Shown here: positions 1 through 10,324 of the stretch, piece by piece | Layout: the number at the start of each line of letters is the position of its first letter | How positions within the stretch are numbered: position 1 is the stretch's first letter | From: Taenia hydatigena | Lineage: Eukaryota > Platyhelminthes > Cestoda > Cyclophyllidea > Taeniidae | DNA: 64,000 bases | Assembly: GCA_036345935.2 (NCBI GenBank) | Contig: JADWOT020000004.1 | Location: 14,027,467 to 14,091,466 of the forward strand | Reading direction: 5' to 3' | Made by a program: the position numbers and the translations under genes | The notes under the pieces: generated by a model | Database searches by the model: none | Told to the model about the DNA's origin: nothing | The model's input: only the letters and a program-made list of their open reading frames with translations

Positions 1-803
1 GGGTGGTTAGAAGATGCTAAACACCTCTAGCAAAAGATGCTGGTGGTCTTCGCCAACTCCTGCTGTATCGATTTCTGCCAAACTTACTCCACTTGCAGCT
101 GGTTAGATAAAACCAAACCTTTCTACTTCAACCTATATCTGCAGAGTTTCCAGTGGAAAGAGTAGCTATTGATGTCATGGGTCTGCTATGTATACAAAGG
201 TTATAATAGACTGCTTAACAAAATTAGCCAAGGCAGAACCCATAAAGGCGCTTTAGTTTTACTCAATCGTTGAATTTGTCAACACGGAATTCTAAAAACA
301 GTGCATAGCAATCAAAGCGCCAATTTTAAGGACCAACTTCTTATTTAGCAATGCCAGATCTTCCAGAGCTCAAAGACACACAACACCCTGACATCTAAAG
401 GACAATAGAATGACAAAAATCACGAAATTGCGCTCTTAGTAGACTACCAAAGGACTTCACTAAGGACATACAACTAATGTGATGCGCTTTTAAGCCTAAA
501 ATACGCTTCTTTTGTGTAGAGGGCTACATTTCATGCATCAGTCATCATCACATCAAACGAAATGTGCTTTTTAGTAACTTTATTAAGCACCAAAACAATA
601 ACTATCAGTGGTTTGGATTCCCTCCTGAGACCGAAATAAGGCGTCATAATCGAGTAGAAAAGGTCGTGAAATTGCCATCATGGTTCAGATGCCAACTTAT
701 CCTGAGAAAACGCAGGATAGACGCTCTGCTACGGAATCGGCATCAATCTGAAGCATACTCTATAAGAATTCCGATTTTGACCTTAGTTACCGGATGCCTG
801 TAA
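1..803 (+). pseudogene. Decayed Ty3/gypsy integrase (3' end of pol)
   Basis: This is a relic of the integrase of a gypsy-class LTR retrotransposon, read on the plus strand through several stops and frame changes. Around 60-105 closely spaced Cys codons resemble the end of the HHCC zinc-binding domain. At 142-183 the reading VERVAIDVMG matches the start of the catalytic core, with the first catalytic Asp at 171-173. At about 195-245 the reading IIDCLTKLAKAEPI matches the next core strand. At about 299-331 VHSNQSANF corresponds to the usual HSDQGxxF segment, with the second catalytic Asp replaced by Asn. The third acidic residue lies in disrupted sequence. The open frame at 564-803 ends in a basic stretch (RHQSEAYSIR) like the integrase C-terminal region. 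The element continues upstream of the window. It cannot be active. Confidence 0.75.
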
Positions 804-3800
804 TTGGATTCGTCAGTTCTCAAGCTGAATTTCTGCACTACATCATTCTTCCTTCCCTGTAGCCATTTTCAGATATTAAAATACTGATTCCAAAGACCTG
901 CAGGTTTTTGCATTTGTGCAAGCAAAATCGTACCGTTTTACTTTCCTGTTTGTATTTGCAAAGCATTTGTTGCACAATTTTTCTAATAGCGTCAACACTA
1001 TTTATTTGGCATGTATTTTATTTCGTGGGTTAATTCGTTTATTAGCCAGAAATTAAGTTGTGCAAGTCGTGCTTTAAAGTCAGAGTGTTGTGCAACTCGA
1101 CTTCGTAAGACCGCTTTGTTGTCCAATAATAGAAAATGAAATCTGTCCTGCAATATTTCTTTCTAATCTTAGCACAATGCATTGTATAATGGTTTATTTC
1201 ATTTGTTCTTTGGGTTTCGTGTGCTGCCTAATTTGGCTTTTGCTTACTTTCAGGAAAGATGAAGTAATGCAGAAATGATCAAATCAGTGTTCAATGTCCC
1301 TAAAGAGCAAATGGATTTATGCAATCGCTCTCCTCGTCATTCCACTTGTAGCTCAGCATCCCCTGTTATGATGCAAGAGTGCCTTCTGTATCTTTTTTTT
1401 GCGATTTCAGCCAACCGCATGACTCCTTACTGGCGGCCTATGGTAGGGTAAATTTTTATACGGGCTTACTGTCCTCGGCTGTTGCTTGGAGTATGTAAGC
1501 TCAATCATATGAAAAGCTAGGACATCGCATATCACCTTCCCCAGCATCCAGCATCTTTGTGCCATTGAAGTTTGGAGTAGGATACCAACCCTAATGAAGA
1601 GATACACAGTTGCGCTGTTCACCAAAATTAGCAAATAAGTCGACATGCTTAAAAGTAGGACGAAGACAAGCCGGAGACACCACCAAAGAGGTGCAGTCAC
1701 TTACCGACCTTGATTAAATAACGCATTGCGAAAGAGCAGATTCGCTAGTGCACAGAACACTTGTAGTGGCTCATGATAATAATTTACCTTTGATTGGATC
1801 GTTTGTTTTCGTAATAACGCCAGGGCCTAGGATAGACAGAATTCCTACTCAAGAAAAAAGGTATTTTAGTGGCAATGATGTGAATCTTAGATTTGACAAA
1901 AATGTATTTCTTCCCAACACTGCCAATTCGATGAGCTTGGCAACAATACCGAACAGCAGCAAATTCGAACCTCACCCTCAAAATCAATTCGCTCATTGTC
2001 ACGGTAGGAATGGACTGTAATGCCATTGGTTGAAACACTTACGCATCCGACTTTCAGTTTGTACTGATTTGGTCTAATTAGTATTTTTTGATTAGGAGCA
2101 TATTTGTGGATTGCTTAATTTATGTTGCAGCGCTGGATTTATATCAGCTATGGCTATGCTGGTCACCTCATATATTATGTTGACTTAAAACCGCTCTGAT
2201 AAAAACCTGCTTGCTTTTCTTCTCCCTAAAAGTAGTGGTAAAAAGCAGCATGTGGATGCTGCCTTTGGCAGCAAGTTTTACAGTCCGAATCGCGAGGTGA
2301 TGATCTCAATTACATGGATCAGGTTAACGCATCTTTTTGGTGGGATGTCGTAAGATTTGCTAAGAATAAACGATGGTCATGACAAATGGGGCACGTTGCT
2401 TGCCTTATGTGACCTTATACAACACAAAGTACGGGATCCTTTGCTAAAATAGAGAAGAAGCAACTTTCGCAGCCAAAATACGAAGCGGTGCGCTGGTCTC
2501 CTTTGACTCCAGCATTAAGATACTTTTTAAAATTGATTAATGTCATTGACGAGGTTGCGGAGAAGTGGACATAGGCATCGTGGACCGGAAAATGCATTCG
2601 TAATAACAACGCTGAAGAGACCACGAGAGAACCGACTAATACAAAACTGTGGGTCCCCTGCATCTTGCGGTCATATGCAAAGGTGAAACGTGTTCGTCCG
2701 CGCAGTAGCTTAAGAACACCGTAAGAGTCAAACATGCCAAGTGCCTCTAGTAGCATCATGCAGATGAGACCTCGACGTTTGGCGGGCAATGATTGTTACA
2801 TCGAACGGATATTTTGCTTTTATGGTAGTGCAAGTGTGAGTGTAGGGCTAAAGGATTATAAGGAGGTTTAAAAAACACTTGAAGACGTAGCACATCGTCT
2901 CTCAGTCATACGTCTGCTGATATGACTTCGAATGAGAGAAATTAGTGGGGTGAGAAGGCGTTTAAGGAAGCAGGCATGAAGGACTACGAGCTGAAGCAAA
3001 TGAGGTTGTGTAGGAAGCAAAGCAAGTAATGAAGTTGTCAGCGCTAGATGCAAAGTATTGTTGTCAAGGTCAACATTTTGTCTGTGGAGGCTATTGCGGA
3101 CGTTGTCAGCCAGTTAGGCAGGTCGGCGTCCTTGTATACAAAATCAGAATATTAAGCTCATGAAGCACCAGGACTGCCGAGGTTTCTGCATTATTAAGAC
3201 ATATTCCTGCCAGCCCTGTCTTAACTGCAAAAGCTGGTGCTGCGGTCTGTGTCGAGCAGCATCAAAGCGACATGCATCGAAAGCTGACGGTCTGCTATTG
3301 GGCCCAATTTCTGATTTGGTGCAGGACGGTTACGAAAATTACATTATGTGGCTTCGAGCTAGTGACATTAGCATCCTTTTATAGCACGTTGCTAAAACTG
3401 GCATTAAATTTAACGAATAAGATGGTTAATATCACCCTCAGCACATTTGAGCCAGAATTTCCCTTCAGCAAACAAGAATGCGCATATTTTACCCTGATTA
3501 ATGCCATCGATAGTAACTCACTCAGCACAGGTCCCTTACGTAACCTTTTGTTGTCGCTCTTGCCAAAGACAGCCCTAGTGCCACCGCTGATGATAATTTA
3601 TCAAGTATCCACTTCGATGGTAAGAGTCTATCGAAAGGCTTTCCTTGCCACCCAGTTTTATCAAAGCCCTGTGGATCACCTATTGCGCATTTATCCAGAA
3701 TCCCAAAGAAGACGTACTTCAATTAGGCTACATTTATTTAATGCAGAATGGCAATATGTGGAAGCAATTGATGTGGGTATAAGTTGAGCTCTAAACATTT

Positions 3801-4400
3801 ATTTAAAATCTATTCTATCGAGCTTCAAATGTTTAACTATGTCACTCTGACAGCTCTCACTGGAGTTATTCTCGGATTGTTGTACAGTACACTAGAGCGC
3901 AGATATGCGAAAGCCATGTAGTGGAAGACCCAGTGTTGAGGAGCCTACTTTGGTAAAACAAACAACAACTTGCGCTTCCTTTTACCTGCATGCTTTGCAC
4001 GTGCAATCTGACAGCAGTCACCGGCAGCTGATTTTGAAACGATGAACCAATCGATTAAGTCACTTGCTCATGCTGACGACGATGAAGATGATTACGCGTT
4101 GCGCCTTCTTTGCCGATACTTTTCTTCTCCCCGCCCACCATTAATTTTCCTTGGTCAGCTGTGTGAATTTCAGTTTCACGCTTGCTATTTTATTTGGACG
4201 TTTGTGGACGGCATATCTGTGCCCTTTTCTAGCTTCTAGCATCAATAGGATTTAGGTAGCCATAGTGGAACCTGTCATAAAGTAGCTTGAACAAGTGATT
4301 ACGCGGGAGGAAAGGGCTTAGTAGAAAGTCCTGATGTAAAGTTCATGAGATTTTAGCAGTTCCTCGCTTTCGTCGCACCTAGAAGCCGTTCAATGTGGAC
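804..4400. other. No recognisable gene
   Basis: I see no ORF with a recognisable family and no clear exon series here. Open frames of 60-170 codons occur at 1,407-1,700 (minus, hydrophobic), 2,415-2,789 (minus) and 3,272-3,787 (plus). None carries motifs I can name or supported splice borders. The composition is ordinary, AT-leaning sequence with no long microsatellite. Confidence 0.5.
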
Positions 4401-4739
4401 GCTACGGTCAAAAGAGATCGAAAAACCTCTGTCGACGCTGACATGTGCTGTGAACTAGCCATATTTGCTGACGAATGAGAGTGAAAAGAAGAAGGGAGGA
4501 GTAGGAGGCGGAATGCAACGCGCTATTTGGAGGAGGAGAATGGGATAATGGAGAAAGGGGTGAGGAATGGGAGAAGATACATAAAGTGAATGACGATTCC
4601 CTCGTTGACAGTGAGGCAAGAAAGTCACATGAGAGGAATCGTGAAAGGTGGCAACGATTCCACAACACTCTAGTTACTGGATTTGGGGCACACCACCTAC
4701 GCCGTCGACACCATTCCAGCCATCAATTTAGTGATTCGG

Positions 4740-5100
4740 CAAGGAGTTGGTTGGAGGTGAGGTTGGTCGTCCTTCACCTTGCACAAGAGCAGACAAGGCG
4801 TCATTTCCTCGTCATCACTACCTTGATTATCTTTACTTCCATAGAGTACTGGGGAACTGTTCCACTTCACCTCAAGAGGAGGACTGTGTCACAATTCACT
4901 GTGACCGTCTCCTCGTTTCTTCCTTCCCATCTTCACTCTTCCTTGGCTACTTCTTTGGATTCAACTTCTTCTTTGTAATTTGCACCTCTTTCTACCCACA
5001 AGCAGTCATTTTCCCCTTAATCTACCCACTTCTAGGCAAGCCAATCAAATTGAGTGCCTGTTGGAATCTCGTAAAATTCACATCAGTTTTTCTTTCGAGT
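4740..5100 (+). repeat. Dispersed repeat, copy 1 (plus orientation)
   Basis: The segment aligns with the reverse complement of about 6,645-6,960. The best-conserved core is 5,034-5,090, where a block around TGCCTGTTGGAATC reads TGCCTGCTGGAATC in the other copy, with similar flanks. In both copies the same frame reads xIKLxACWN, so the unit may once have been coding. The tract upstream is pyrimidine-rich and low in complexity, so the left boundary is uncertain. I do not recognise the family. Confidence 0.5.
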
Positions 5101-5349
5101 TCCTCTTCCCACCTCTTCAATATGAGCATTTGTTTGAACCGCTCTTCACTCGCGCCTACCTGCAAGGCCTCATCACAAGTAGTGTGCTTGGAGAGACGTA
5201 CTTTTGCAATCTCTCCTTCCCATGGTGTAACATGTGTGCATCAAATCTCAATTCCCATGCAGACATTGATACCAGTAAACTTAACTGCAAAAATAATCCA
5301 TTATAATCTACTCAATCGCGCATCTGCCACAGTTTATCAACATACATGA

Positions 5350-6600
5350 CGCTTCAATCGGTAACACTTGCCCCACTAGTGACAATTGTGATTGAAAAAT
5401 GCCATACATACGCATGCTAGCCTCTTCCCTTCTTCTTTCCTTCCATTCTGATTAGCTAGGAAAACGATGCGACAAGGGACCTTATCTATTCCGAAAATAG
5501 GTTGCCTTAATTACTGACACTAATCGGTAGGTGTGTTTGGGCACAAAACCCAACTTCTCAGCACCTAACAGACACCAGTGCTGGGTGCGGGCAGCCCAAC
5601 AACCCGCAGCGATAGCCACAGCTCAGGAACACTGTTACTGCCATGAACGTGGTCTACGCCCTCAAACACCAGAGTCAAATCCTGTAAGCCTTCCGCGGCC
5701 AAAGGTGGATGGATGGAGAGGCTGTAGGTCACGATGTGTGAACGTTGCGATGACCTCATTTAGAGTCATCCTCAAAAACGTAGTGCACATTGCATTGACC
5801 TTAGTTCCACTGTCGAGGGGGGCAAGTAAGTGTAGGATAGTCTGGAGAAAGCTGGAGGCAAGTGTGGCACCAATGCACAGCAATGTGTAAATCAGATGCG
5901 TGAGTAGGCAGTCGAGATGGTAGAGGCCATTCGTTAGCCGGCTTCCGACGTCCTCTTGGTGCTGTTCTTCTATCCTTTCCTTTTTCAAACTCACTTCAGT
6001 AAGTGTTTTCTGCGCTTCACCACCCCTTGTGCATTTGTCTTTCTGTTTTAATGATCACTGAGCATTCACAACGTTCGTACGAAGTAAGAGTATTAGGAAT
6101 AGCAGGAGAAAATGCCAGTGATTGAGTGCGTAGGTGACATAGAACTGCGATTGAATCGGCATTGGCAATCTAGACGCGACTATAAAATCTGGAAACTGCA
6201 ACTACCGTGGCCTCTAAAATGCACTTCGCATCCATAACTCATGCATAAACTTCCAGGTTAATCGGCATTTTTCGACCTAATTCCATAGCGCAAACAGATG
6301 AAAATACTTTAGCTTCAGCCTCAAAGCAACCAGACTTACAACAATTAACAGCCTTGCTTCCAAGGTTGAGCCAAGCGCCTCCAAACCCGTTTAACTTAAC
6401 ACACCAGAGACCACGTACTGATTGTGGAGAACCTTTGAAAATACCTCAAAGAACACGTTAATTGCTCACTAAGGATTGTGTATCCTGCAAGTTCTTATTT
6501 TAAAACATCATCTCTGATTCCTAAGTGGCATGGTGCTCTTATGCACCCAAGGAATGCATTTTTAGCATTTGTGACATGTAGGTTACTGGAATAGGCGCTC
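5350..6600. other. No recognisable gene
   Basis: Short overlapping ORFs lie on both strands at 5,531-5,994 in a slightly GC-richer patch. They show no recognisable motifs. The remainder is unremarkable single-copy-looking sequence. Confidence 0.45.
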
Positions 6601-6644
6601 TGCAAAGCCGTTTAGACAGCTATCTATCTGGAAGAACAGGAATC

Positions 6645-6990
6645 TATCGAAATACCTGATGCCAAATTTATTGGATTCCAGCAGGCAATTAATTTTATCC
6701 TACCTGAAAATGGGAAAAACTCACGCAAGCTGTAAAATAACCCAAAAGTACAATAAATGTGTGCGGAAGAAGGGAGGTCTCTGTACCACAAGAGGAAGTG
6801 GAATGAAAATAGCCAATCGCAGAAGAGTGGAGGCGTCAGAATAAAGAATGTAATAAATATGAGGCAGAAATCTGCAGCAAAATGATGATAGCTCTGATGA
6901 AGAGGCAAAGGAGATTGGCGTTTTTGTAGAATGGAGACGTCCACACCACCTTTCATAGTATAAGACTGTCGTAATAATTTTCCCCGTCGT
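6645..6990 (-). repeat. Dispersed repeat, copy 2 (minus orientation)
   Basis: This is the inverted counterpart of the repeat at 4,740-5,100. The homologous core is 6,655-6,712, read on the minus strand. A minus-strand ORF of 110 codons (6,624-6,956) carries the shared IKLIACWN reading. The two copies look roughly 65-70% identical by eye over the core, so this is an old duplication or transposed repeat. Confidence 0.5.
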
Positions 6991-6999
6991 CATGAGGTT

Positions 7000-7835
7000 G
7001 CCTCATTCAGCACCTTCGCCTACCGTTCACTCTATCAGTTCAGAAAAGAGGCCGGCCAAAATATTTTGATTTGGTATCCTTTCAAATGAGCAGACACTTG
7101 AGATTAAGCTGAGCAGATAGCCTAACCTAAACACACATTTTATTTTCATTCAACTTTACCTTTTGCACACCAATTATTAAGGTTTCAGCATTACATCAAT
7201 GTCTGCCGTATCAATCCTTTATCTATTACCTCACTAATTTCCGTTTATAATTGCATAACAATACCATATTTGTGGTTTGGTCTGCGTGTGTGCAATGCTA
7301 ACAAATAGAAATGGCATTGCTATTTATGGCAATAACCATAACATCAACATCTACTGAGTTTCCATAATCCATATGGCTCAGAGGACTTACTCGTTCATCC
7401 GCATACCACCAATCCATCAACACGGAACAACTGCATCGCCTTGCCCTTCGCTGACGTATTTTCGTAAGAACACTGAGAACTCAAAGTACTGTAACCCCTC
7501 GATCTGGTGCAGATGACCTAACCATCACAACAATGACAGTGGCCATAATCACACATATGTCCTTTACAAAATCCCTCAAAAGTAAAAGATGAAATCTAGT
7601 CACATCAGATGCAGTTGCCGTTCCGATGCGGTAGTATGAGTAACGATAGAACCAATAGCAGGAGGCATTAGCGGTTACGAGCCGCTCATTTATATTCAAT
7701 TTCTTTGCTTTGTCGATTTGTAGCCTTTGCATTGCGGAATCGCGAATGCCACAATGCCAGACAGCAGTAGAAGCATCGTAAAGCACTTAATTTAAGGCAT
7801 ATGTAATTTAACAATCACGGACAACAAAATCGATG
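7000..7835. other. No recognisable gene
   Basis: This is the left flank of the gypsy element. A minus-strand ORF at 7,481-7,786 has no recognisable motif. I see no direct target-site repeat matching the right flank after 10,324. Confidence 0.4.
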
Positions 7836-8255
7836 TGTAGTACTCTGCTTGTTGGAACTACCGGTTTTGGTCAAGGTCACAGAGGTGGCCGTACTGCCCT
7901 AGCTGCGTGGGCTGGCCTCCGGGCCATGCCAGCAGCCTATTTCCTTCTGTCCTTTGAATATATATATATTCTAATCGAGGGAGCCTCGAGACGCTACACG
8001 ATGCTCGTTATATATCTGCACGCAATCAATATAATACTTAATTTTTTGAATGCGCTTTGTAGGCCAGAGGCGGGAAGCCAATTTGAACCACGTGATGGAG
8101 CAGCGCGGAGACTCGCTGGAGCGTGACACATCCTCGGCCTGAACCCCATATCTCGCCTAGCTGTATTTATCACCCCATATACATTAAAGATGTCTAAGCG
8201 CGCACAGACTTCTACTAACAAGGGTAACCAGGAGGGAGAGGAGGAACCCTCTACA
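7836..8255 (+). repeat. Probable 5' LTR of the gypsy element
   Basis: The start at 7,836 (TGTAGTAC) is fixed by the inverted copy at 10,216-10,324. The right end is inferred: 8,253-8,255 ends in ACA, and a primer-binding-site-like TGGTGGCAGCG begins at 8,257. A TATA-like run (GAATATATATATATTC) lies at about 7,957-7,972, suitable for an LTR promoter. An alternative end near 8,185, before the first ATG of the ORF, cannot be excluded. No second LTR in direct orientation exists in this window to settle it. Confidence 0.5.
7957..7972 (+). promoter_or_regulatory. TATA-like element in the LTR
   Basis: An uninterrupted AT alternation sits inside the proposed LTR, about 120 bp from its left edge and about 230 bp before the gag-like ATG. 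Gypsy LTRs usually carry their RNA polymerase II promoter in such a position. Function is inferred from position only. Confidence 0.35.
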
Positions 8256-10235
8256 CTGGTGGCAGCGTTGGCGGACCTTCTCCATTTCAAGGAAGGAATG
8301 AATTTCGGAGATTGGATGAAAACCGTTGGGTTTAACATCCACTTGTACCCCCAGCGGCAGAGGATTCCGCTGATCCTGCACGCTCTCCCGCAAGAGCTGT
8401 TCTCCGCAGCGGTTGATGTCGGAGTCTCACCCTACTCCGATCTCGACCAGTGCTGCGAGATTCTGGCCCAGCTCGTTGTTGACCAACGAGAGGAGTCGCT
8501 CGCTAGAGAGTTCTTTCTCTGCGAGCAAAAATCGGGCGAAAACGACGAGGACTTCGCGGGAGCACTGCAAATCCTCTCTGAACGGCCATTCAGAGGCTGC
8601 CCACCTAACAAGGTGAAACGATGGGTGGCTGTCCAGTTCGAAGCCGGCGTTCGTCCCCCATCTATCGTCACAAAACTCCAGGCCCTGAAGACCAGCGATC
8701 TCAGCCAGCTGGTCGATTCAGCCACGAGGAAACGTCAGGAACTCCTCCTGATTTCGTCGCTCCACACGACCCACCGACGACCAAGTTCCACACGTCCGCG
8801 GTGGACCCCTCCGCTCCGTTTCGCAAAGGCAGGTGAGCAGCACTATTCCCTATCCTGCTTATCATCCCGTGGTTCTATTCCGTTTATGCGAGTCTCCGGC
8901 AAGCTAGAGGGACGCCCCTGCAGTTTCCTTCTTGACTCAGGCGCAGCCAAGTCATTAGTGGACCCTCAAGCGTTCCCTGATCTCCACAATAAGTTTCGCA
9001 CGGGTTCCTCCTTTGCAAAACTTCTCTCAGCAGAGGGGAGAAAGATGAAAGTAAAAGGAGAGACGTCACTAAAAGTGTCACTGGGGACAGAAACGTGGCA
9101 AGTCCCATTCATTATGTGCCCCGAGTTAGTTTGGGAGGCTATACTCGGTGTGGACTTCCTTCGTAACACCAAGGCGGTCCTGAATTTCCCAGAAGGGACA
9201 CTCGTGACACAGCGGCATAAGAATACTACCCCAGCCAGACCACCCAAAAAGGACGCAGACGCAATCTGTAGCGCCCTCTTCGAAGCTGCGGGCATCGCGA
9301 TCAACAACTTGGATGAGCTTTGCTCCCAGCTAACGCACATCACCGATGGCGAGAGAAAGGAGCTACGCTCCTTGCTTAGCAAGTATCCAAGCATGTTCTC
9401 ATGGCAAGGAACAAAACTCGGGCGAACAAGGATGATCAAACACACTATCGACACTGGCGAGGCCAGGCCCATTTGGCAACCACCCAGACGTATACCTCCG
9501 CCCCTCCAGGACGAAGTGAACCGTCTGGTGGAAGAGATGATCAAGGACGAAGTGATCAAACCATCCAAGTCACTATGGGCTTCTCCAATCGCACTAGTGA
9601 AGAAAAGTGACGGTAGTCTACGGCTGTGCATCGATTACAGGAAGTTAAACGCCGTAACTAAGAAGGACGCCTTTCCCTTGCCTCACATCAACGACTCCTT
9701 GGATGCCCTACATGAATCAAAGTGGTTCTCCACACTAGACTTAAAATCGGGATACCGGCAAGTAGAAGTGGCGGAAAAGGATAGAGAGAAGACGGCTTTC
9801 ATAGTACCCAACGGACTTTATGAATTTTAGACCATGCCGTTTGGACTCTGCAACGCCGCAGCCACTTTCCAGCGCCTGATGCAGACCGCACTGATTGGGC
9901 TCTTCCCGAAACATTGCATAATCTACCTTGATAGCGTTCTCGTTTTCGGTAGAGACATTCGCGAGCATAACGCCAATCTCAAACTAGTCCTAGACCGTCT
10001 GTAAGATGCAGGTTTGACCTTGAATCCAAAGAAGTGTCATTTTCTCCGCCGTTCAGTCAACTTTCTGCGGTACACAGTCCCGTCAGACGTAATGGCAGTC
10101 AGTGAAGATCGCACAAAACAAGTGAGAACCTGGCCAACACCAACTAATCAGATGGAGCTTCGCAGTTTCCTCAGTTTGGCAAACTACTATAGGCGCTTTG
10201 TTAAAGGCTTTGCCAAGAAGGAAAAAGTCTGCTAG
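8190..10235 (+). pseudogene. Gypsy gag-protease-RT polyprotein, disrupted
   Basis: The 546-codon open frame ends at TAG (9,828-9,830). The same frame then reopens through TMPFGLCNAAATFQR, meets a TAA (10,002-10,004) and continues to 10,235. Domains in order are a gag-like helical region (residues about 37-190, no CCHC knuckle seen), an aspartic protease with DSGA at residues 249-252 and ILGVDFL at 318-324, and a reverse transcriptase. The RT shows SLWASPIALVKK, RLCIDYRKLN and LDLKSGY, with the catalytic Asp near residue 517. The YxDD box at 9,924-9,935 reads YLDS, so one catalytic Asp is lost. RT continues to RRFVKGFAK, where it is cut by the inverted LTR piece. RNase H and integrase are absent. 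Confidence 0.9.
8257..8271 (+). promoter_or_regulatory. Candidate tRNA primer-binding site
   Basis: TGGTGGCAGCGTTGG begins with the TGG expected of a site complementary to a tRNA 3' CCA end, directly after a possible LTR end in CA. It is similar to sites complementary to initiator tRNA-Met, from general knowledge, but I cannot check the match. It lies inside the long ORF. If correct, translation of gag more likely starts at Met 37 (8,298) than at 8,190. Confidence 0.3.
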
Positions 10236-10324
10236 CATGGCTCAGAGGCCAGCCCACGCAGCTAGGGCAATATGGCCACCTCTGTGACCTTGACAGAAAC
10301 CGGCAGTTCTAACAAAGTACTACA
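10216..10324 (-). repeat. Inverted copy of the LTR end
   Basis: This is the reverse complement of 7,836-7,948, about 90% identical, with a 4-bp indel near the outer end. Its inner edge joins coding sequence of the reverse transcriptase at about 10,215. See the parent element at 7,836-10,324. Confidence 0.85.

Larger units (their letters stand above)
7836..10324 (+). mobile_element. Truncated Ty3/gypsy element with inverted LTR ends
   Basis: An LTR-retrotransposon remnant runs 5' LTR, gag-like region, protease and partial reverse transcriptase, then breaks off. It has no RNase H, no integrase and no direct-repeat 3' LTR. Instead, the first ~113 bp of the 5' LTR (7,836-7,948) reappear as the reverse complement at 10,216-10,324. 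Over the outer 96 aligned positions I count 9 mismatches plus one 4-bp gap. Both outer ends read TGTAGTACT...AGTACTACA. The pol frame runs straight into the inverted copy just after the conserved YYRRFVKGFAK motif. Flanks show no obvious 4-6 bp target-site duplication. The pol frame has two stops, so the copy is dead. Confidence 0.85.

Noticed and set aside
1407..1700. Hydrophobic minus-strand ORF with a GPCR-like TM1 pattern (NSATVYLFIR) and a WMLGKVICD motif
   Set aside because: The spacing leaves no room for TM2, there is no DRY motif, and no flanking exons were found. Chance hydrophobic ORF is at least as likely.
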